Shown here in pieces: positions 46,301 through 55,971 of a DNA stretch of 64,000 nucleotides. Each line of letters opens with the position of its first letter. Within the stretch, counting starts at the first letter, position 1. A program made the position numbers and the translations under genes. Below the pieces are notes generated by a model. That model was not told the origin of the DNA. It ran no database searches and saw only the letters and a list, made by a program, of their open reading frames with translations. The stretch covers positions 1,984,001 through 2,048,000 of the forward strand of contig NC_135262.1 in the NCBI RefSeq assembly GCF_964204865.1. Reading direction: 5' to 3'. This DNA is from Styela clava. Lineage: Eukaryota; Chordata; Ascidiacea; Stolidobranchia; Styelidae.

Positions 46301-48131
46301 CTTTTGAAAGATTTTTTGTTTGTTTCTTTTTTGTCGATTTTTGTTCTGATTGGAAATCATCTGATGCAGAATCTGTACTGGTTGTGGTAATTAACCTTCC
46401 TTTTTTATCGGTGGGAATCAAAGATTCCGTAGCAATAGCAGTATCAGTATCTTCAGTTTCTGAAACTAGAGAAATAACTTTTGAAAGTTTTTTTGTTTGT
46501 TTCTTATTTGCCGATTTTTGTTGTAATGGGATATCTGATGCAGATTCCGTACTGGTTGTGATAATTAACCGTCCTTTTTTACCGGTGGGATTCAAGGATT
46601 CCGTAGCAGTATCGTCAGTTTCTGTAACAGAAGAAATAACCTTTGAAAGTTTTCGTGACTGCTTCTTTTTTGATGATTTTTGTTGTGATGGGAAATCTGA
46701 TCCCGATTCCGTACTGGTTGTGATAATTAATCGTCCTTTTTTACCGGTGGGATTCAAGCATTCCGTAGCAGTATCAGTATCGTCAGTTTCTGTAACAGAA
46801 GAAATAACCTTTGAAAGTTTTCGTGACTGCTTCTTTTTTGCCGATTTTTGTTGTGATGAGAAATCTGATCCTGATTCCGTACTAGTTGTGATACCTTTTT
46901 TACCGGTAGGATTTATAGATTCCGTAGCAGTATCAGTGTCTTGGTCTGTATGTATTGGTTTAGAACAATTTGCCAGGCTTGTTACACTTACAATTTCAAT
47001 GCTTGTTTCACTCGTATTCGATGAAATATCCATTTGCTCAGACAAAGAATAAGTACCCACAGGAGAACTTGATAGGGGCTCACTAAGAAACAACGTGCTC
47101 TTTGATGACGACCCATCAGGAGTAGTTATCAAGCTGATATTAGTCTTTCCACTAGGTGGTGAAACTTTTGATGACACGCTGTTCGCTGATGAGCTGTCTC
47201 CTGACAATCGTTTTTTCTTGCTTTCTTCTGCAGCTTTTTTGAATTCGTCAAAATCGTACGCTAATGGCGTCGGGTGAGCGAGATCTAAACTGTCACTATC
47301 TGAATCAGAGTCATCAATTATCACACATGGGATTTCTTCTTCTGCCTGTTTTAAATCAGTAATTGAATCAGCGTATTTCATTTTAAAATTTTCTGAAGCT
47401 GCTTGACTGGAAGTTGATTCCTTTATTTCATTATTCCCATATTGAGTATCATTCGATTGCTTATGAATACCAGCAAATTCAATTTGTGCATTTGAGTCCC
47501 CAAAACTAGGGACGTCCCTCGATTCAGGGATATCCTCACTTTTAGAGTCATTATTATCACCATTGATATCAATTCCAGCCACACCTTCTTCTATAACTTC
47601 TCGTTTATGCATCTGATGGTGATTTCGAGCTTTGAAAAAACTATGGAAAGCCATTCCACATATTTTACATTCAAGAAAACCACCTGACGGCGCTGATGAA
47701 ATTCCACCATTGGTGGCACCAGACGGCAATGTAACGTCAATCGCTGAAATACTATTTTCCTCAGAATTTGAGTTTTTAAATATTGTGTCCAAGTCCAAGA
47801 CAGGGCTCTTGTACCCAGGTTTTGATTTGACATTCCGTACAATCGCCATTACTTTATTATAAGCGTCGATTTCATTTTTTTTGCTCTCCTCTGTTTCTGG
47901 TCCATTCGAAACAAGATTGCGCAAGAATGGTGCAATAGTTTCTGCTGAAGATGCAGATTTGTTTCTTTCTCTTGCACGTTTTATAATTTCATGACATATT
48001 TCTTTTTTGTTCTCAAGTTTGGGAGCAGTTCCGTCTCTCTTATGCGCCCTCCAGTGGTTTATCATAGCCATAAGATTTCTCTTATCAAACTCTTCTCCGC
48101 AGACTTGACACTTTGGGGACCAACCTTCCAT
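43311..48131 (-). CDS. Unrecognised 1,606-residue zinc-finger protein, intronless
   Basis: I cannot assign this to a named family. Visible in the sequence: C2H2 fingers at residues 8-30 (C8, C11, H26, H30) and 155-175 (C155, C158, H171, H175), and a C-terminal C2HC finger (C1579, C1582, H1596, C1601). VIIDD followed by acidic-serine residues near 270 resembles a SUMO-interaction motif. Five tandem repeats of about 52-57 residues cover 396-675. Basic runs at 718-770 suggest nuclear localisation. YED(I/L)SDE occurs twice (near 1034 and 1194) and PLDLS, the CtBP-binding consensus, at 1420-1424. The remainder is serine- and acid-rich and probably disordered. Together these suggest a nuclear regulator or scaffold, an inference only. 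The frame is open for 4.8 kb with no stop; long frames on the opposite strand are shadows of the repeats. TTTATT on the plus strand near 43281 supplies a minus-strand AATAAA close after the stop. Confidence 0.85.
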   Translation of the reverse strand: MEGWSPKCQVCGEEFDKRNLMAMINHWRAHKRDGTAPKLENKKEICHEIIKRARERNKSASSAETIAPFLRNLVSNGPETEESKKNEIDAYNKVMAIVRNVKSKPGYKSPVLDLDTIFKNSNSEENSISAIDVTLPSGATNGGISSAPSGGFLECKICGMAFHSFFKARNHHQMHKREVIEEGVAGIDINGDNNDSKSEDIPESRDVPSFGDSNAQIEFAGIHKQSNDTQYGNNEIKESTSSQAASENFKMKYADSITDLKQAEEEIPCVIIDDSDSDSDSLDLAHPTPLAYDFDEFKKAAEESKKKRLSGDSSSANSVSSKVSPPSGKTNISLITTPDGSSSKSTLFLSEPLSSSPVGTYSLSEQMDISSNTSETSIEIVSVTSLANCSKPIHTDQDTDTATESINPTGKKGITTSTESGSDFSSQQKSAKKKQSRKLSKVISSVTETDDTDTATECLNPTGKKGRLIITTSTESGSDFPSQQKSSKKKQSRKLSKVISSVTETDDTATESLNPTGKKGRLIITTSTESASDIPLQQKSANKKQTKKLSKVISLVSETEDTDTAIATESLIPTDKKGRLITTTSTDSASDDFQSEQKSTKKKQTKNLSKVISSVTETEDTDTAIATEFLNPTGKKGRLIKTTSTESASDFPSQQKLAKKKQTRKLSKGISSDTEIEDSFPFQLNNTGQSSILSTGTDSGTLEAPIFKPISRESLKNSRKKKKKLISKPISGGSLKKSKKKKKVISAKEKKKISCRLIHSEIVVKRKKKKVKTARKIMDSDTNSEEDEKSTSQKKIIETSSGSEKIKKSVWTDIINSPSKKMNPSVKIDNYDRVFDVTDTEEESSDSSSESDDGEPLAESVVTEPQELESQEMQLEAADMLFDELQDDAMDLDSEENVTDIENDIIPDSEDSQRLFIDTQVFPDSCPEQQLSESLLPNSDMMENAQNCDQLNLELQPPKIADVEEFSEESLELEDDKNPNLLPTQEKANGETVPVTLALGDKGTLSECPDTLSKNMADISGTQDEKYYETLRKMYEDISDEETEDSEKQNDPNQANRIGESNDAEQIREISHVQPAVNNSYSVLVPTQSIPVPNLATVNHVPLAQAYQQPVIGSTGINPGGTSYIFGNSTIGNLYPSPLMQNYEINPQVSNYPSGMVNHVSPVSQIINHSFSPSAQPQEVQDENVVQTTKPTLMYEDLSDEDTFVTKQSGSNNSIVTEQLQKDISQNERSFDSGPLIIDSQPARDCNISISEAQSKCIVSPDLTVFPEYDESTPERNILNKKNSLNREENGNSGEFEMSDDDISECIIKKPRKKQIKKEYRPMKTDKKDIGELNMMDAGKRRQKITPRRRMTAENTIPDRNIFEIIEEDSNSPNTRDSTEIASLMSEAQESLLRQQSAALNLSNKIVEATPSENIEIDLSPLDLSASKMSSTLPKKSSVPSNDSSCDSSLRKMSPDLGKVTVSGDQNTKQMSSLEDTVTKQASMSSPVQNRSSKHHELTISTSRNDNISSSAEIDLQSTSNKSNMDTSDVGIPNEPIVVKRRSTARKSIRRMSSHQEKPSLLALLSSPETIQPIKTISCDFCGKSVSSLQKDLYLHWQNDCKTGQL
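46107..46946 (-). repeat. Five in-frame tandem repeats inside the zinc-finger gene
   Basis: About 160 bp repeated five times with full preservation of frame. Each protein unit contains DTATES, NPTGKKG, TTSTES, QQKS, KKKQ and KLSKVIS in the same order. Units differ from one another by substitutions and by small codon-sized indels, so expansion is not very recent. Serine/threonine-acid clusters alternate with lysine clusters in each unit. Confidence 0.88.
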
Positions 48132-48310
48132 TTTATCTAATCTCTTATCTATAATTTATCTAAGATAAAATCTAGATTACAATAAATTTCAGATAAAACA
48201 CTTTGCATATTATATTAATAAACTCTTTGAAAAACTACACACTTGAATAAAATATTTCAGAAAACAAAACCTTAATAGCTACTAGCATAATTAGAAGGAA
48301 GATATTAGAC

Positions 48311-48420
48311 CATGGCACCACTGTCATGCCTTCAATTAGAAATATGACGCCAAATTTTCATGGTCCATGGCACCACTGCCATGCCTCAAATTAGTAATAG
48401 AATGCCACATATTCATGCTG
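48311..48420 (+). repeat. Short direct duplication upstream of the zinc-finger gene
   Basis: CCATGGCACCACTGTCATGC and CCATGGCACCACTGCCATGC start two ~55-bp units with similar remainders, about 180-290 bp upstream of the zinc-finger ATG. Confidence 0.7.
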
Positions 48421-48770
48421 CAATGTTTATTTATTCAAATAAGCAAGGATTCCATAGAAACTATTTTTTTTTTAATTTCAAATTCAGTGTTGTTCGAAAA
48501 AGTTATTTTTAAGAACAGTCGTTTTCTCCATAGAACGACACAACACCATGATTTTGTCATGATAATATGGAATCACATTTTCACCATCAGAAATATTTTT
48601 TTACATTACATGACATCACATTTTTGAATTAGGACATCATTCTAGCATCAAGTTATCACATTTGTTATATTGTGACATCAAATCTTGCTATATGATATCA
48701 CATTATTATCAATTGTACTGGCATGAATGCTGAAACCCCCGTTCTGAGTATGCTAGTAGTTTTCAACAAG

Positions 48771-49092
48771 TACGTATATCCTCACATATAAGCCAAGTTT
48801 AGAACTCAAAAAAAAGTTGCCAAACTATGGGGCCGGCCTATACTCGTATAACTCTGATCACACTAAAACCTCAGCCTATACGCACAAAACTCTGATCGAA
48901 CTAAAAATGTGGTTTATACGCGCATAACTATGATTGCACTAAAATGAAATGACATTATGCTAACTTAATTCCAACAGCTACAACTCGTATGACGTGTTAC
49001 GATTTGTGGGGGGGGGGGGGGGGTTGGGCTTATATGCCAATTTTTATATATTCACCGTTTTAAGGCTGGGCTAATATACAAGGATATACGTA
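48771..49092. mobile_element. Inverted-repeat element with ACGTATATCCT ends
   Basis: Left ACGTATATCCTCACATATAA and, on the reverse strand, right ACGTATATCCTTGTATATTA. About 320 bp; contains an 18-19 G run at 49005-49023 and several copies of a TATACGC-CTCTGAT type unit. No coding sequence. Confidence 0.6.
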
Positions 49093-50233
49093 TATATAAA
49101 CTATTTCTTGATTACAAAGATAGAGAAAAAACAAAATAACAAACATACAATGGATATTTATAATAAAACAATTCTGAATAATTTTATTCCCAAATACATT
49201 TTCATAAATTATTTTACTTTTGTTCTGAGCAAGGCACTGGGCAAGTAGATGAAATTGGCAGTGGAATATTGGGCATTCACTTCCAAGGAGCTTAGAGCAA
49301 CGGTTCCCAACCAACGTGGCCCACAATACTAGGCACAGAACTAATTTTCCTTTTTACTTCATAGAGAAAACTTCCTGTGCCGCCTAGTTTCTTGCTCCCC
49401 ATTGGGGCACAAGTTGGAGGGGGTGGGGGGCACAATACCAGACCCAAAACTGATTTTAACTTATCCTTTTACAGGAAAACATCCCGTTCTTCTTAGTTTC
49501 ATTGCTTGATAAGATTATTTCACAAAGGTTTTTACTTTGTTGAGCATGAATTGCTTAAAAATAATGGGATTTGGAATCTACCAATCATAATAACACTATA
49601 AATACCACTGGAGTGATAAACAGGGGGTGAAACATGAGTGCTGAAAGCTATGTGCCATAAAAATTTGAGACCATCGCATTAAAGCCTCTTAAACAAACAG
49701 AAAATAAGCTTGCAGTTAAAAATATGTATGCTGATAAAAGCATAGATATTATCTTGATTATATTTGTAAAGGCTGATAAATCAACACATAAACGTGGTTT
49801 CTTGTTCATAGACTACTTCAGAGAGAATGCGTCAAAAAAAAAAATGAAAGTTGAATGAAATACAAATGAAATACAGTTCCAATCCATACCCAACCCAGAG
49901 TTGTATTTAAATCGAATCCCCATGTATGTGACACCATACAATGTGTTATAAAAAATAATAATTAACATCCTAATAACAGGAGGAAGTTTACCCAATTGAG
50001 CCAAAAATAAATAAAAGGAAGACAATTCAAGCAAGTTCTCCTGATGTCTAAAGCAGTAGTATCAACAAGAAATCAGCGAATATTAAAACAAAATTCAAAA
50101 TAATTTTATTCGAAAATGTTGTTCTAAAAGTACGGATAATTAAAATAACTTGTTCCAATGGAATATACAAATTGTACAATGAAAGTATGATATACCCATA
50201 AAATGTCTCATAAACGGTCCGACACACTGAAAA

Positions 50234-50415
50234 AGGGCTGGGCCTTTCTGAATACCTGATGATTCCAGATCAAATAGACCAATTTTTTTTTAATCAAATC
50301 TTGAATACTTTATCTCTGTATTTTACAGACAAAAAAAAAAGATGGCAACAATTCGTAATTTTTTGTCTGAATCGATTTAAATACTTTACTATTCGATTCG
50401 AAATGTCCAGTTTTA
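50234..50415. mobile_element. Element D, degenerate copy
   Basis: Left AGGGCTGGGCCTTTCTGAAT, right CGATTCGAAATGTCCAG; ACACTGA occurs on both sides. The inner AAGATGGC tract is kept. Confidence 0.55.
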
Positions 50416-51374
50416 CACTGATGAAAAGAAGGAGTTCATGCAACAGTGAACAAAATTTAAAAAAAGGGAAAATTTTTTTTTATCGCAGACTGATTTTACA
50501 GTTCCATTTTATTGTGAAATTTATCAGTTTGTTTATCAGTCCTTATCAGTATTTATCAAGACACTGTTCATCCCAAAATGTAACTAAAAATATTATGAAT
50601 CCAAATCAAATATAATTTTAAAGTATAAATCTGGAATATCAAATTTTAAAAATTGGGATTCGGAAATATTTCAAAACAAGGTCATAAAGGATGGTGTGCC
50701 AGATATAAGACATATAAGGCCAATCACAACTGTCATTTTGATAAATAAAACATTTTAAGCGATTGCAAGAAAAACATTCATTAAACTGAATTATAATAAC
50801 ACATGTAAAGAATTGATTGTACAATTACAGCAAAATAGCCTAAGGCACAAGTACCAGCCCTTGCCAACCTCAATTATAATCACTAAAATAAATAAAGCAC
50901 TTATTACTAAAATAGAAATTGATCAAATTTTTTTAAGTAGAAATACTGGCCTCTGAAGTACTTGGATACATTAGTACATAAAGTGGGGGATTTTAGTAGA
51001 TTTATTGAAATTAATTTAATAATTTACAAATTATACTATCAGGCCCAAAGAACAGTAATTAGAGAAATTCTATAGTGCATGGTTAAAATATTTTGAAAAT
51101 TAACCTAATTAATGATTTTGAATGTAACAGGACATTATGAACACTCACTCACATTATGTATATTTTAGCATAAGTAAATGGTCTATCAATATGAATTCCC
51201 CAATTTTTTTTTTTGGGGGGGGGGGGGGGGTAAAAGACATTTAAAATCATTTGAAGATCAAGTATTTACACAAGATATACTAAACTTGATTGACAGCTCA
51301 CTTGCGCAGTTGCTTTAAAATCAAACCCATATATATGTTAAAACTGAACGTATATGATACAAGAGCATACCAGA

Positions 51375-51595
51375 GAAGCGATTTCGCAGGTTGGAACCCC
51401 CCCGCCTTTTAAAATAGAACATAAAAAAGGCATTATTTTTTTGTATCATACATAGTAATTTTCATAGCCTGAACGCTATTTGTAACCTCGAGACTGCTGA
51501 AAAACTATGTTCTCCTAATCCATGGCTGTTGCGGTCAAACTTGGCAATTAGAAACTTCAGAACAACCCCGCTTTGAAATTTCCTGGATGCTCCCA
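51375..51595. mobile_element. Short relative of the hAT transposon, uninterrupted copy
   Basis: Contains AAAAAAGGCATTATTTTTTT, TTGTATCATACATAG, GTCAAACTTGGCAATTAG and CCTGGATGC. It serves as the reference for recognising the interrupted copy at 25655-26150. Confidence 0.6.
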
Positions 51596-52449
51596 AAATA
51601 TGAAATTAAATTGGAATATTACAATATAATTTTTCATGTGTCATGACCCTCTTAAAAACAATAAATAAACATTTGAAAAAGTCCCCTTTACTCCTGTTAT
51701 GACAGGACCACAGATGAATAGAGCGACTAAAGCGAGACATATATGTTACATATCCGGTCTAAGGTCAGGGGGTTATTATTGATACTCTAATAATCAGAGC
51801 AATAAAATAAATAAAATTCTTTAACAGGCAGAAATGCTTGATCAGCTTGCAATATTTGCAAACAAATATTGGCGAAGTCAGGGCATCATTATTACATAAT
51901 AAAAGTAAGCATTATTAACAAACAATGCAATAAACAGCTGCTTTATGAACAAACAAAAGTTGCATAACCGCTTGCACAATACTAAAAAATGAACATGGGT
52001 TCGGAGAAAATGACATTTGGTATTCCAACCTGAAGAATTTTTTGTTATCATTATTACAAAGTGTCTGGGAGAACAGATTTATAGAACTCATTATACTTTG
52101 AGTTCAAGGGAGGTGTTTATTATTTGAATTTCATGAATTAAATCAGAAGGGTTGCCAAATAACCAAACTTGATGGGAGTTTGAGGGATATTCATAAAATT
52201 TCAACCACTACCTAACAGTAGGATGATACACTTGATCTTACCATTTGAAAATTTTTACCAAAATCATGAAAAATAATATAGAAAAAGTTTCTATATCTGC
52301 AAAATTTTCCCAAATTTTAATTGATATTCAAATTCTAAGACTCCTTCCAGTTATCACACACTAATATATGAATACTCACACTAACTAATAAAAGCCAAAC
52401 CATTTTTTGGCTAAAATATGAGTTTTTTAACTATTAGTAGAGCGTAGAG

Positions 52450-52752
52450 CAGGGGTGGGCAACATACGGCCCGCGGGACGCGACGAGATTTTGACCGGCC
52501 CGCTGACTGCACATCAGTACATTATGATATCACATTATTACACTTTTAGTACATTATGATAAATGTGTTTTTTGGATCTCTATTTTTTTGTAGTTTAAAC
52601 TTTACTTCAAACGCGATTTATAACTTTCTTTCTTGCATTAGCGAATATATATGTGATTAATATATTGAATACTATTCATGTTATAATCCGGCCGGCCGAG
52701 AACTTCATTTTCCCACATCTGGCCCGCCGACTAGAGAAGTTGCCCACCCCTG
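52450..52752. mobile_element. hAT non-autonomous element E, copy 2
   Basis: 303 bp, ends CAGGGGTGGGCAAC, in the opposite orientation to 28827-29128, with similarity along the whole length. Confidence 0.8.
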
Positions 52753-54019
52753 CATAGAGGGTTAGGGATAACTGGGAAAGATCCAAAATTTATCATATCA
52801 ATCAACTAGCTACCATGGCACTCACGGAAATAGTATTTTTATGTGGAACAAAATTAGAAGCCAAAATATTTTTAAGAATTATACTGCTTCCAATTACCTA
52901 TATAACCATTTTTTTAGCAATTTATCACACAAAAAACTATCTACAAATGTTTCCATTCATGAAAGGTCAAAGTTTAACGGTTAGCAATGGCTGCAACTGA
53001 AATTTAAACAACAATAAAGCGACATTAAAACAGTTCAGTAAAATGCATAGAGCAATAAACTTGAAAGAAAAGTTCAATATTGATAAAGATAAGGCTTCTA
53101 GTTCATGTTATTAAAATGGTGATGAAATAAAAAAACATCTGCGTTAATAATAAACTCTCTGCTTCATTCACTCGAAACATAAAAGAAACAAACATGCTTC
53201 ATAGATATAAAGGTCAAAAGGCTTCCTAACCAGTGCTATTTGGGCCGCGAGGTATTTCTAAATGTTACATACAGTTTTCGATTAGATCCGGAAATTGTGG
53301 CATTATCATTATGTAACAAATATGAAACAATGTAACAATTCGAATTATGCGTTGTTATCAGACTTGATCTAATAATATCAAATATGCAAAGTTTCGCATT
53401 AATGGTAAATAGCATAGGGATACATTGTTTCTTTTATTATATATTAACATCTCATTGAGGTTCGCACAAAAAATGACAATGAAAGTGGGCTGCAAACTGA
53501 AAAAGGTTGGGAAACATTGCGGTAGACTATTCGATTCGTTAGACTATGAACAAAAAGGCTTCCATAAGATTTTATTAGTGTTATAACTTCGAACATATTC
53601 AATAGTTTGGTATTATTATGGCTTGCAAGCAATCAGGAATTACCCCAATGAATGCAATTTGAAGCAAATCCGAGACCAATCTCCAATTTTACTTGCGTAC
53701 ATTGCTACTATGTTTGGAATAATTAACAAGGGGACCACGAGTGCTAAAATCCTTCGTAAAGGGGCCATAACAGGTTGGGAGCCACTGCTATAGACAAAGG
53801 TTTACAACAAATGAACGTAACAAATAAAACAGTGTTAGAAATTTATGAAGCTCTACTCTGCGCTCCTACTCAGTAAACAGTTTACAAGAATTCTACTACT
53901 CAAAAAAATACTTGACTTGAAAGATAAGAAAACTGCGGAAAAAATAATCAAATACACTGCACATAGGAATAAATTTTTTAAAGGCACGAAAAATACATAA
54001 AAATGAACAACAAAGTTTT
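52753..54019. other. Gap downstream of ZIP13
   Basis: No gene recognised. Remnants of hAT-type ends occur at about 53231 (AACCAGTGCTATTTGGGCCG), 53500 (GGTTGGGAAACATTGCGG) and 53775 (GGTTGGGAGCCACTG). Confidence 0.4.
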
Positions 54020-55198
54020 TTATTCTATAATACTGACAAGGCCCATTATGCCTATGGCTAAACATAACAATAAAAATTGATAAAAGGATTCTTTTGGTGA
54101 TTTTTCTTTTAGCAAATCTGGCACCACAGTGCATAAAGCTATATATAAGAAACCCCCTGAAGTAAAGGGCAAAATACATATTCCCCAAGTTGTGTTAGCG
54201 CCCACAATATGGGCAAATGCTGCCCCAAAAAGCCCTCCGGTGGCAGTCATGAGTTGCATTTTGGCAGCATGCCAGCGATCAAAGCCTGCTCGAAGCAAAA
54301 TTGCAAAGTCCCCAAGTTCGTGAGGAATTTCATGCAATAAAATAGCGAGAGTTGTTAGAATACCAACCCATCGCCCGACACGATAACTCCCACCGATGGC
54401 TAAACCATGTGTAAAATTATCAATAATATTGGCCAACAAATTCAAATATCCAGCCATTTTAACATTAGATTTTGATTGCGCAATGTCAGAATGACCTTTG
54501 ACATCTGAACGAACTTTGTGGACTCCATTTTGCACGATCAACTTATCTCCGCCACAGCAACAATCTTTTTCTTCTATATTCCATTCTTTAGTGTTGTTAT
54601 TTCCGTTACAATTCTGATGAGATATATCTCCGTTAGATACGTTTGACGTTGGTTTCACTTCTTCTGTCGCTTCTGATTCCTTAGAAAACATTTTTTCTAA
54701 AGTCCAAAAGAAGATAAGTCCGACTAACACCCAAAATCCGTTGAACACAGCAGCAGTATGGAATCTTTTATGGTCAGATTCTGACATGAGCAATGCATTC
54801 CACGATTCTGGTAGCAAATGAAGGAAAACATCCCCGAGCAGACCTCCAACTGCAAAGCTAAGAAGGCGGTTAAGACATTTAGACCCATCACTCATTTTTG
54901 GAAGCATAATAAGCGGTAATATTCCACTTAGCCCGACCAAAAAGGCACTTATTATTGAATATATCAAAGATTCATATTTTAAGAACCACGTTTCATAAAA
55001 TGTCTCCATTTGCACATTTGACTCCACTGAAGATAACACATAAGCACAGTTTTCTGATAATTCATGAACATTTCCGTTCTCTGATTTCACCCATTCTGTA
55101 TTATCACAGGTAGGTTTCAGAGTGTTGGTTCTGTGTATACCAATAATACAATACGAACTCTGCACAAGCGCAAGCATTAAAACTGCCCACAGCATCAT
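54020..55198 (-). CDS. SLC39A13: Zinc transporter ZIP13 (SLC39A13 type), intronless
   Basis: ZIP-family transporter of 392 residues (human ZIP13 about 371). ZIP13 moves zinc from Golgi or cytoplasmic vesicles into the cytosol (family knowledge). An N-terminal hydrophobic stretch (residues 3-20) looks like a signal peptide or first membrane segment. Further membrane segments lie at about 77-100, 112-131, 150-168, 248-270, 275-292, 315-331, 338-362 and 374-391. The metal-site signatures are DNFTHG (260-265) and HEIPHELGD (289-297); DNFTHG rather than HNFTDG is typical for ZIP13. Residues 171-245 form a variable cytosolic loop with CCC near 213-215 and few histidines. FDRWHAAK and PFTSGGFLYIAL follow as in ZIP13. 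A 3' splice site (AATTTAG) ends about 13 nt before the ATG, suggesting an upstream non-coding exon or trans-splicing. AATAAA overlaps the TAA stop. Confidence 0.93.
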   Translation of the reverse strand: MMLWAVLMLALVQSSYCIIGIHRTNTLKPTCDNTEWVKSENGNVHELSENCAYVLSSVESNVQMETFYETWFLKYESLIYSIISAFLVGLSGILPLIMLPKMSDGSKCLNRLLSFAVGGLLGDVFLHLLPESWNALLMSESDHKRFHTAAVFNGFWVLVGLIFFWTLEKMFSKESEATEEVKPTSNVSNGDISHQNCNGNNNTKEWNIEEKDCCCGGDKLIVQNGVHKVRSDVKGHSDIAQSKSNVKMAGYLNLLANIIDNFTHGLAIGGSYRVGRWVGILTTLAILLHEIPHELGDFAILLRAGFDRWHAAKMQLMTATGGLFGAAFAHIVGANTTWGICILPFTSGGFLYIALCTVVPDLLKEKSPKESFYQFLLLCLAIGIMGLVSIIE

Positions 55199-55371
55199 GA
55201 CTTCAAATTCCTAAATTAACATAAATTATAATTCTGTAAATACAACAATAGTGATAAATGAAGTAATCATGAAATAATTAGTAAAGTTAATATTTAAATA
55301 TCGGGTTATGTCACTGCAACATCACAATCACGATATAGAGCTTGCTAAGTATAGCAACGATCACCCTAAAT

Positions 55372-55971
55372 CAGGCCTGCACAACTCAAATTACCACAAG
55401 CATGAATCTGAAGGCCCGGCGGGCCGCAAACTTTGCCCCATATATAATCATAAGATGAACTACGAATCAAAATAATATTGTGAAACAGTTAAATTTAATG
55501 GAACACTTTCATTAAAGAAAGCTTAGAAATTTGAAGAATCCTATTTTCTTGAATAAAAACAAGGTACAGTATTTTTGCATATGAGATGGCAAATATGTAT
55601 TTAGTGGTTCATCTACCTTGAAAACCCACCCTTCATTTTCAATATTTCTTTTTTATTAGAATTAGGTATTGCGTGTTGCAGTATAAACTGACTGCAGAAA
55701 ATTATTTTACTTCAGTTTTGTAAAACCGTCCCAAATATATGTATGACAATTTATTCAGTCATATCTACCATTATTGGATATTTCCATTGTAGGCTAGATA
55801 AATAATTCGTTTAGTAGCAATAGATCTTCCTCTTGTTGTACTTTTTTGACTGTTAAATTACATTTTTCTACAAAATCTGCTCCAATTTTTTTGAAATTTT
55901 ACAGTAAATAGCAACATCTGTTACTTGTTTTTTAAGTTCTAGACCCGCGGATCGTATGTTGTGCAGGCCTG
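55372..55971 (+). mobile_element. hAT-like non-autonomous element H, copy 2
   Basis: 600 bp, ends CAGGCCTGCACAAC and its complement GTTGTGCAGGCCTG. Flanks CCCTAAAT/CCATAAAT (7 of 8). Similar along its length to 121-855. No transposase. It lies about 170 bp upstream of the ZIP13 start codon. Confidence 0.85.

Larger units (their letters stand above)
49093..52449. other. Gene-free stretch with hAT fragments
   Basis: No gene recognised. Contains an hAT-like fragment at about 49295-49615 (CGGTTCCCAACC end, GGCACAATACCAGACCC), the degenerate element D copy near 50234-50415, the short hAT relative near 51375-51595, and a G run at 51214-51230. Confidence 0.45.

Noticed and set aside
46123-47052. 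309-codon open frame on the plus strand within the zinc-finger gene
   Set aside because: It is the antisense shadow of the five in-frame repeats; its own repetitive SVSSVSVTEEI pattern follows from the sense repeats.
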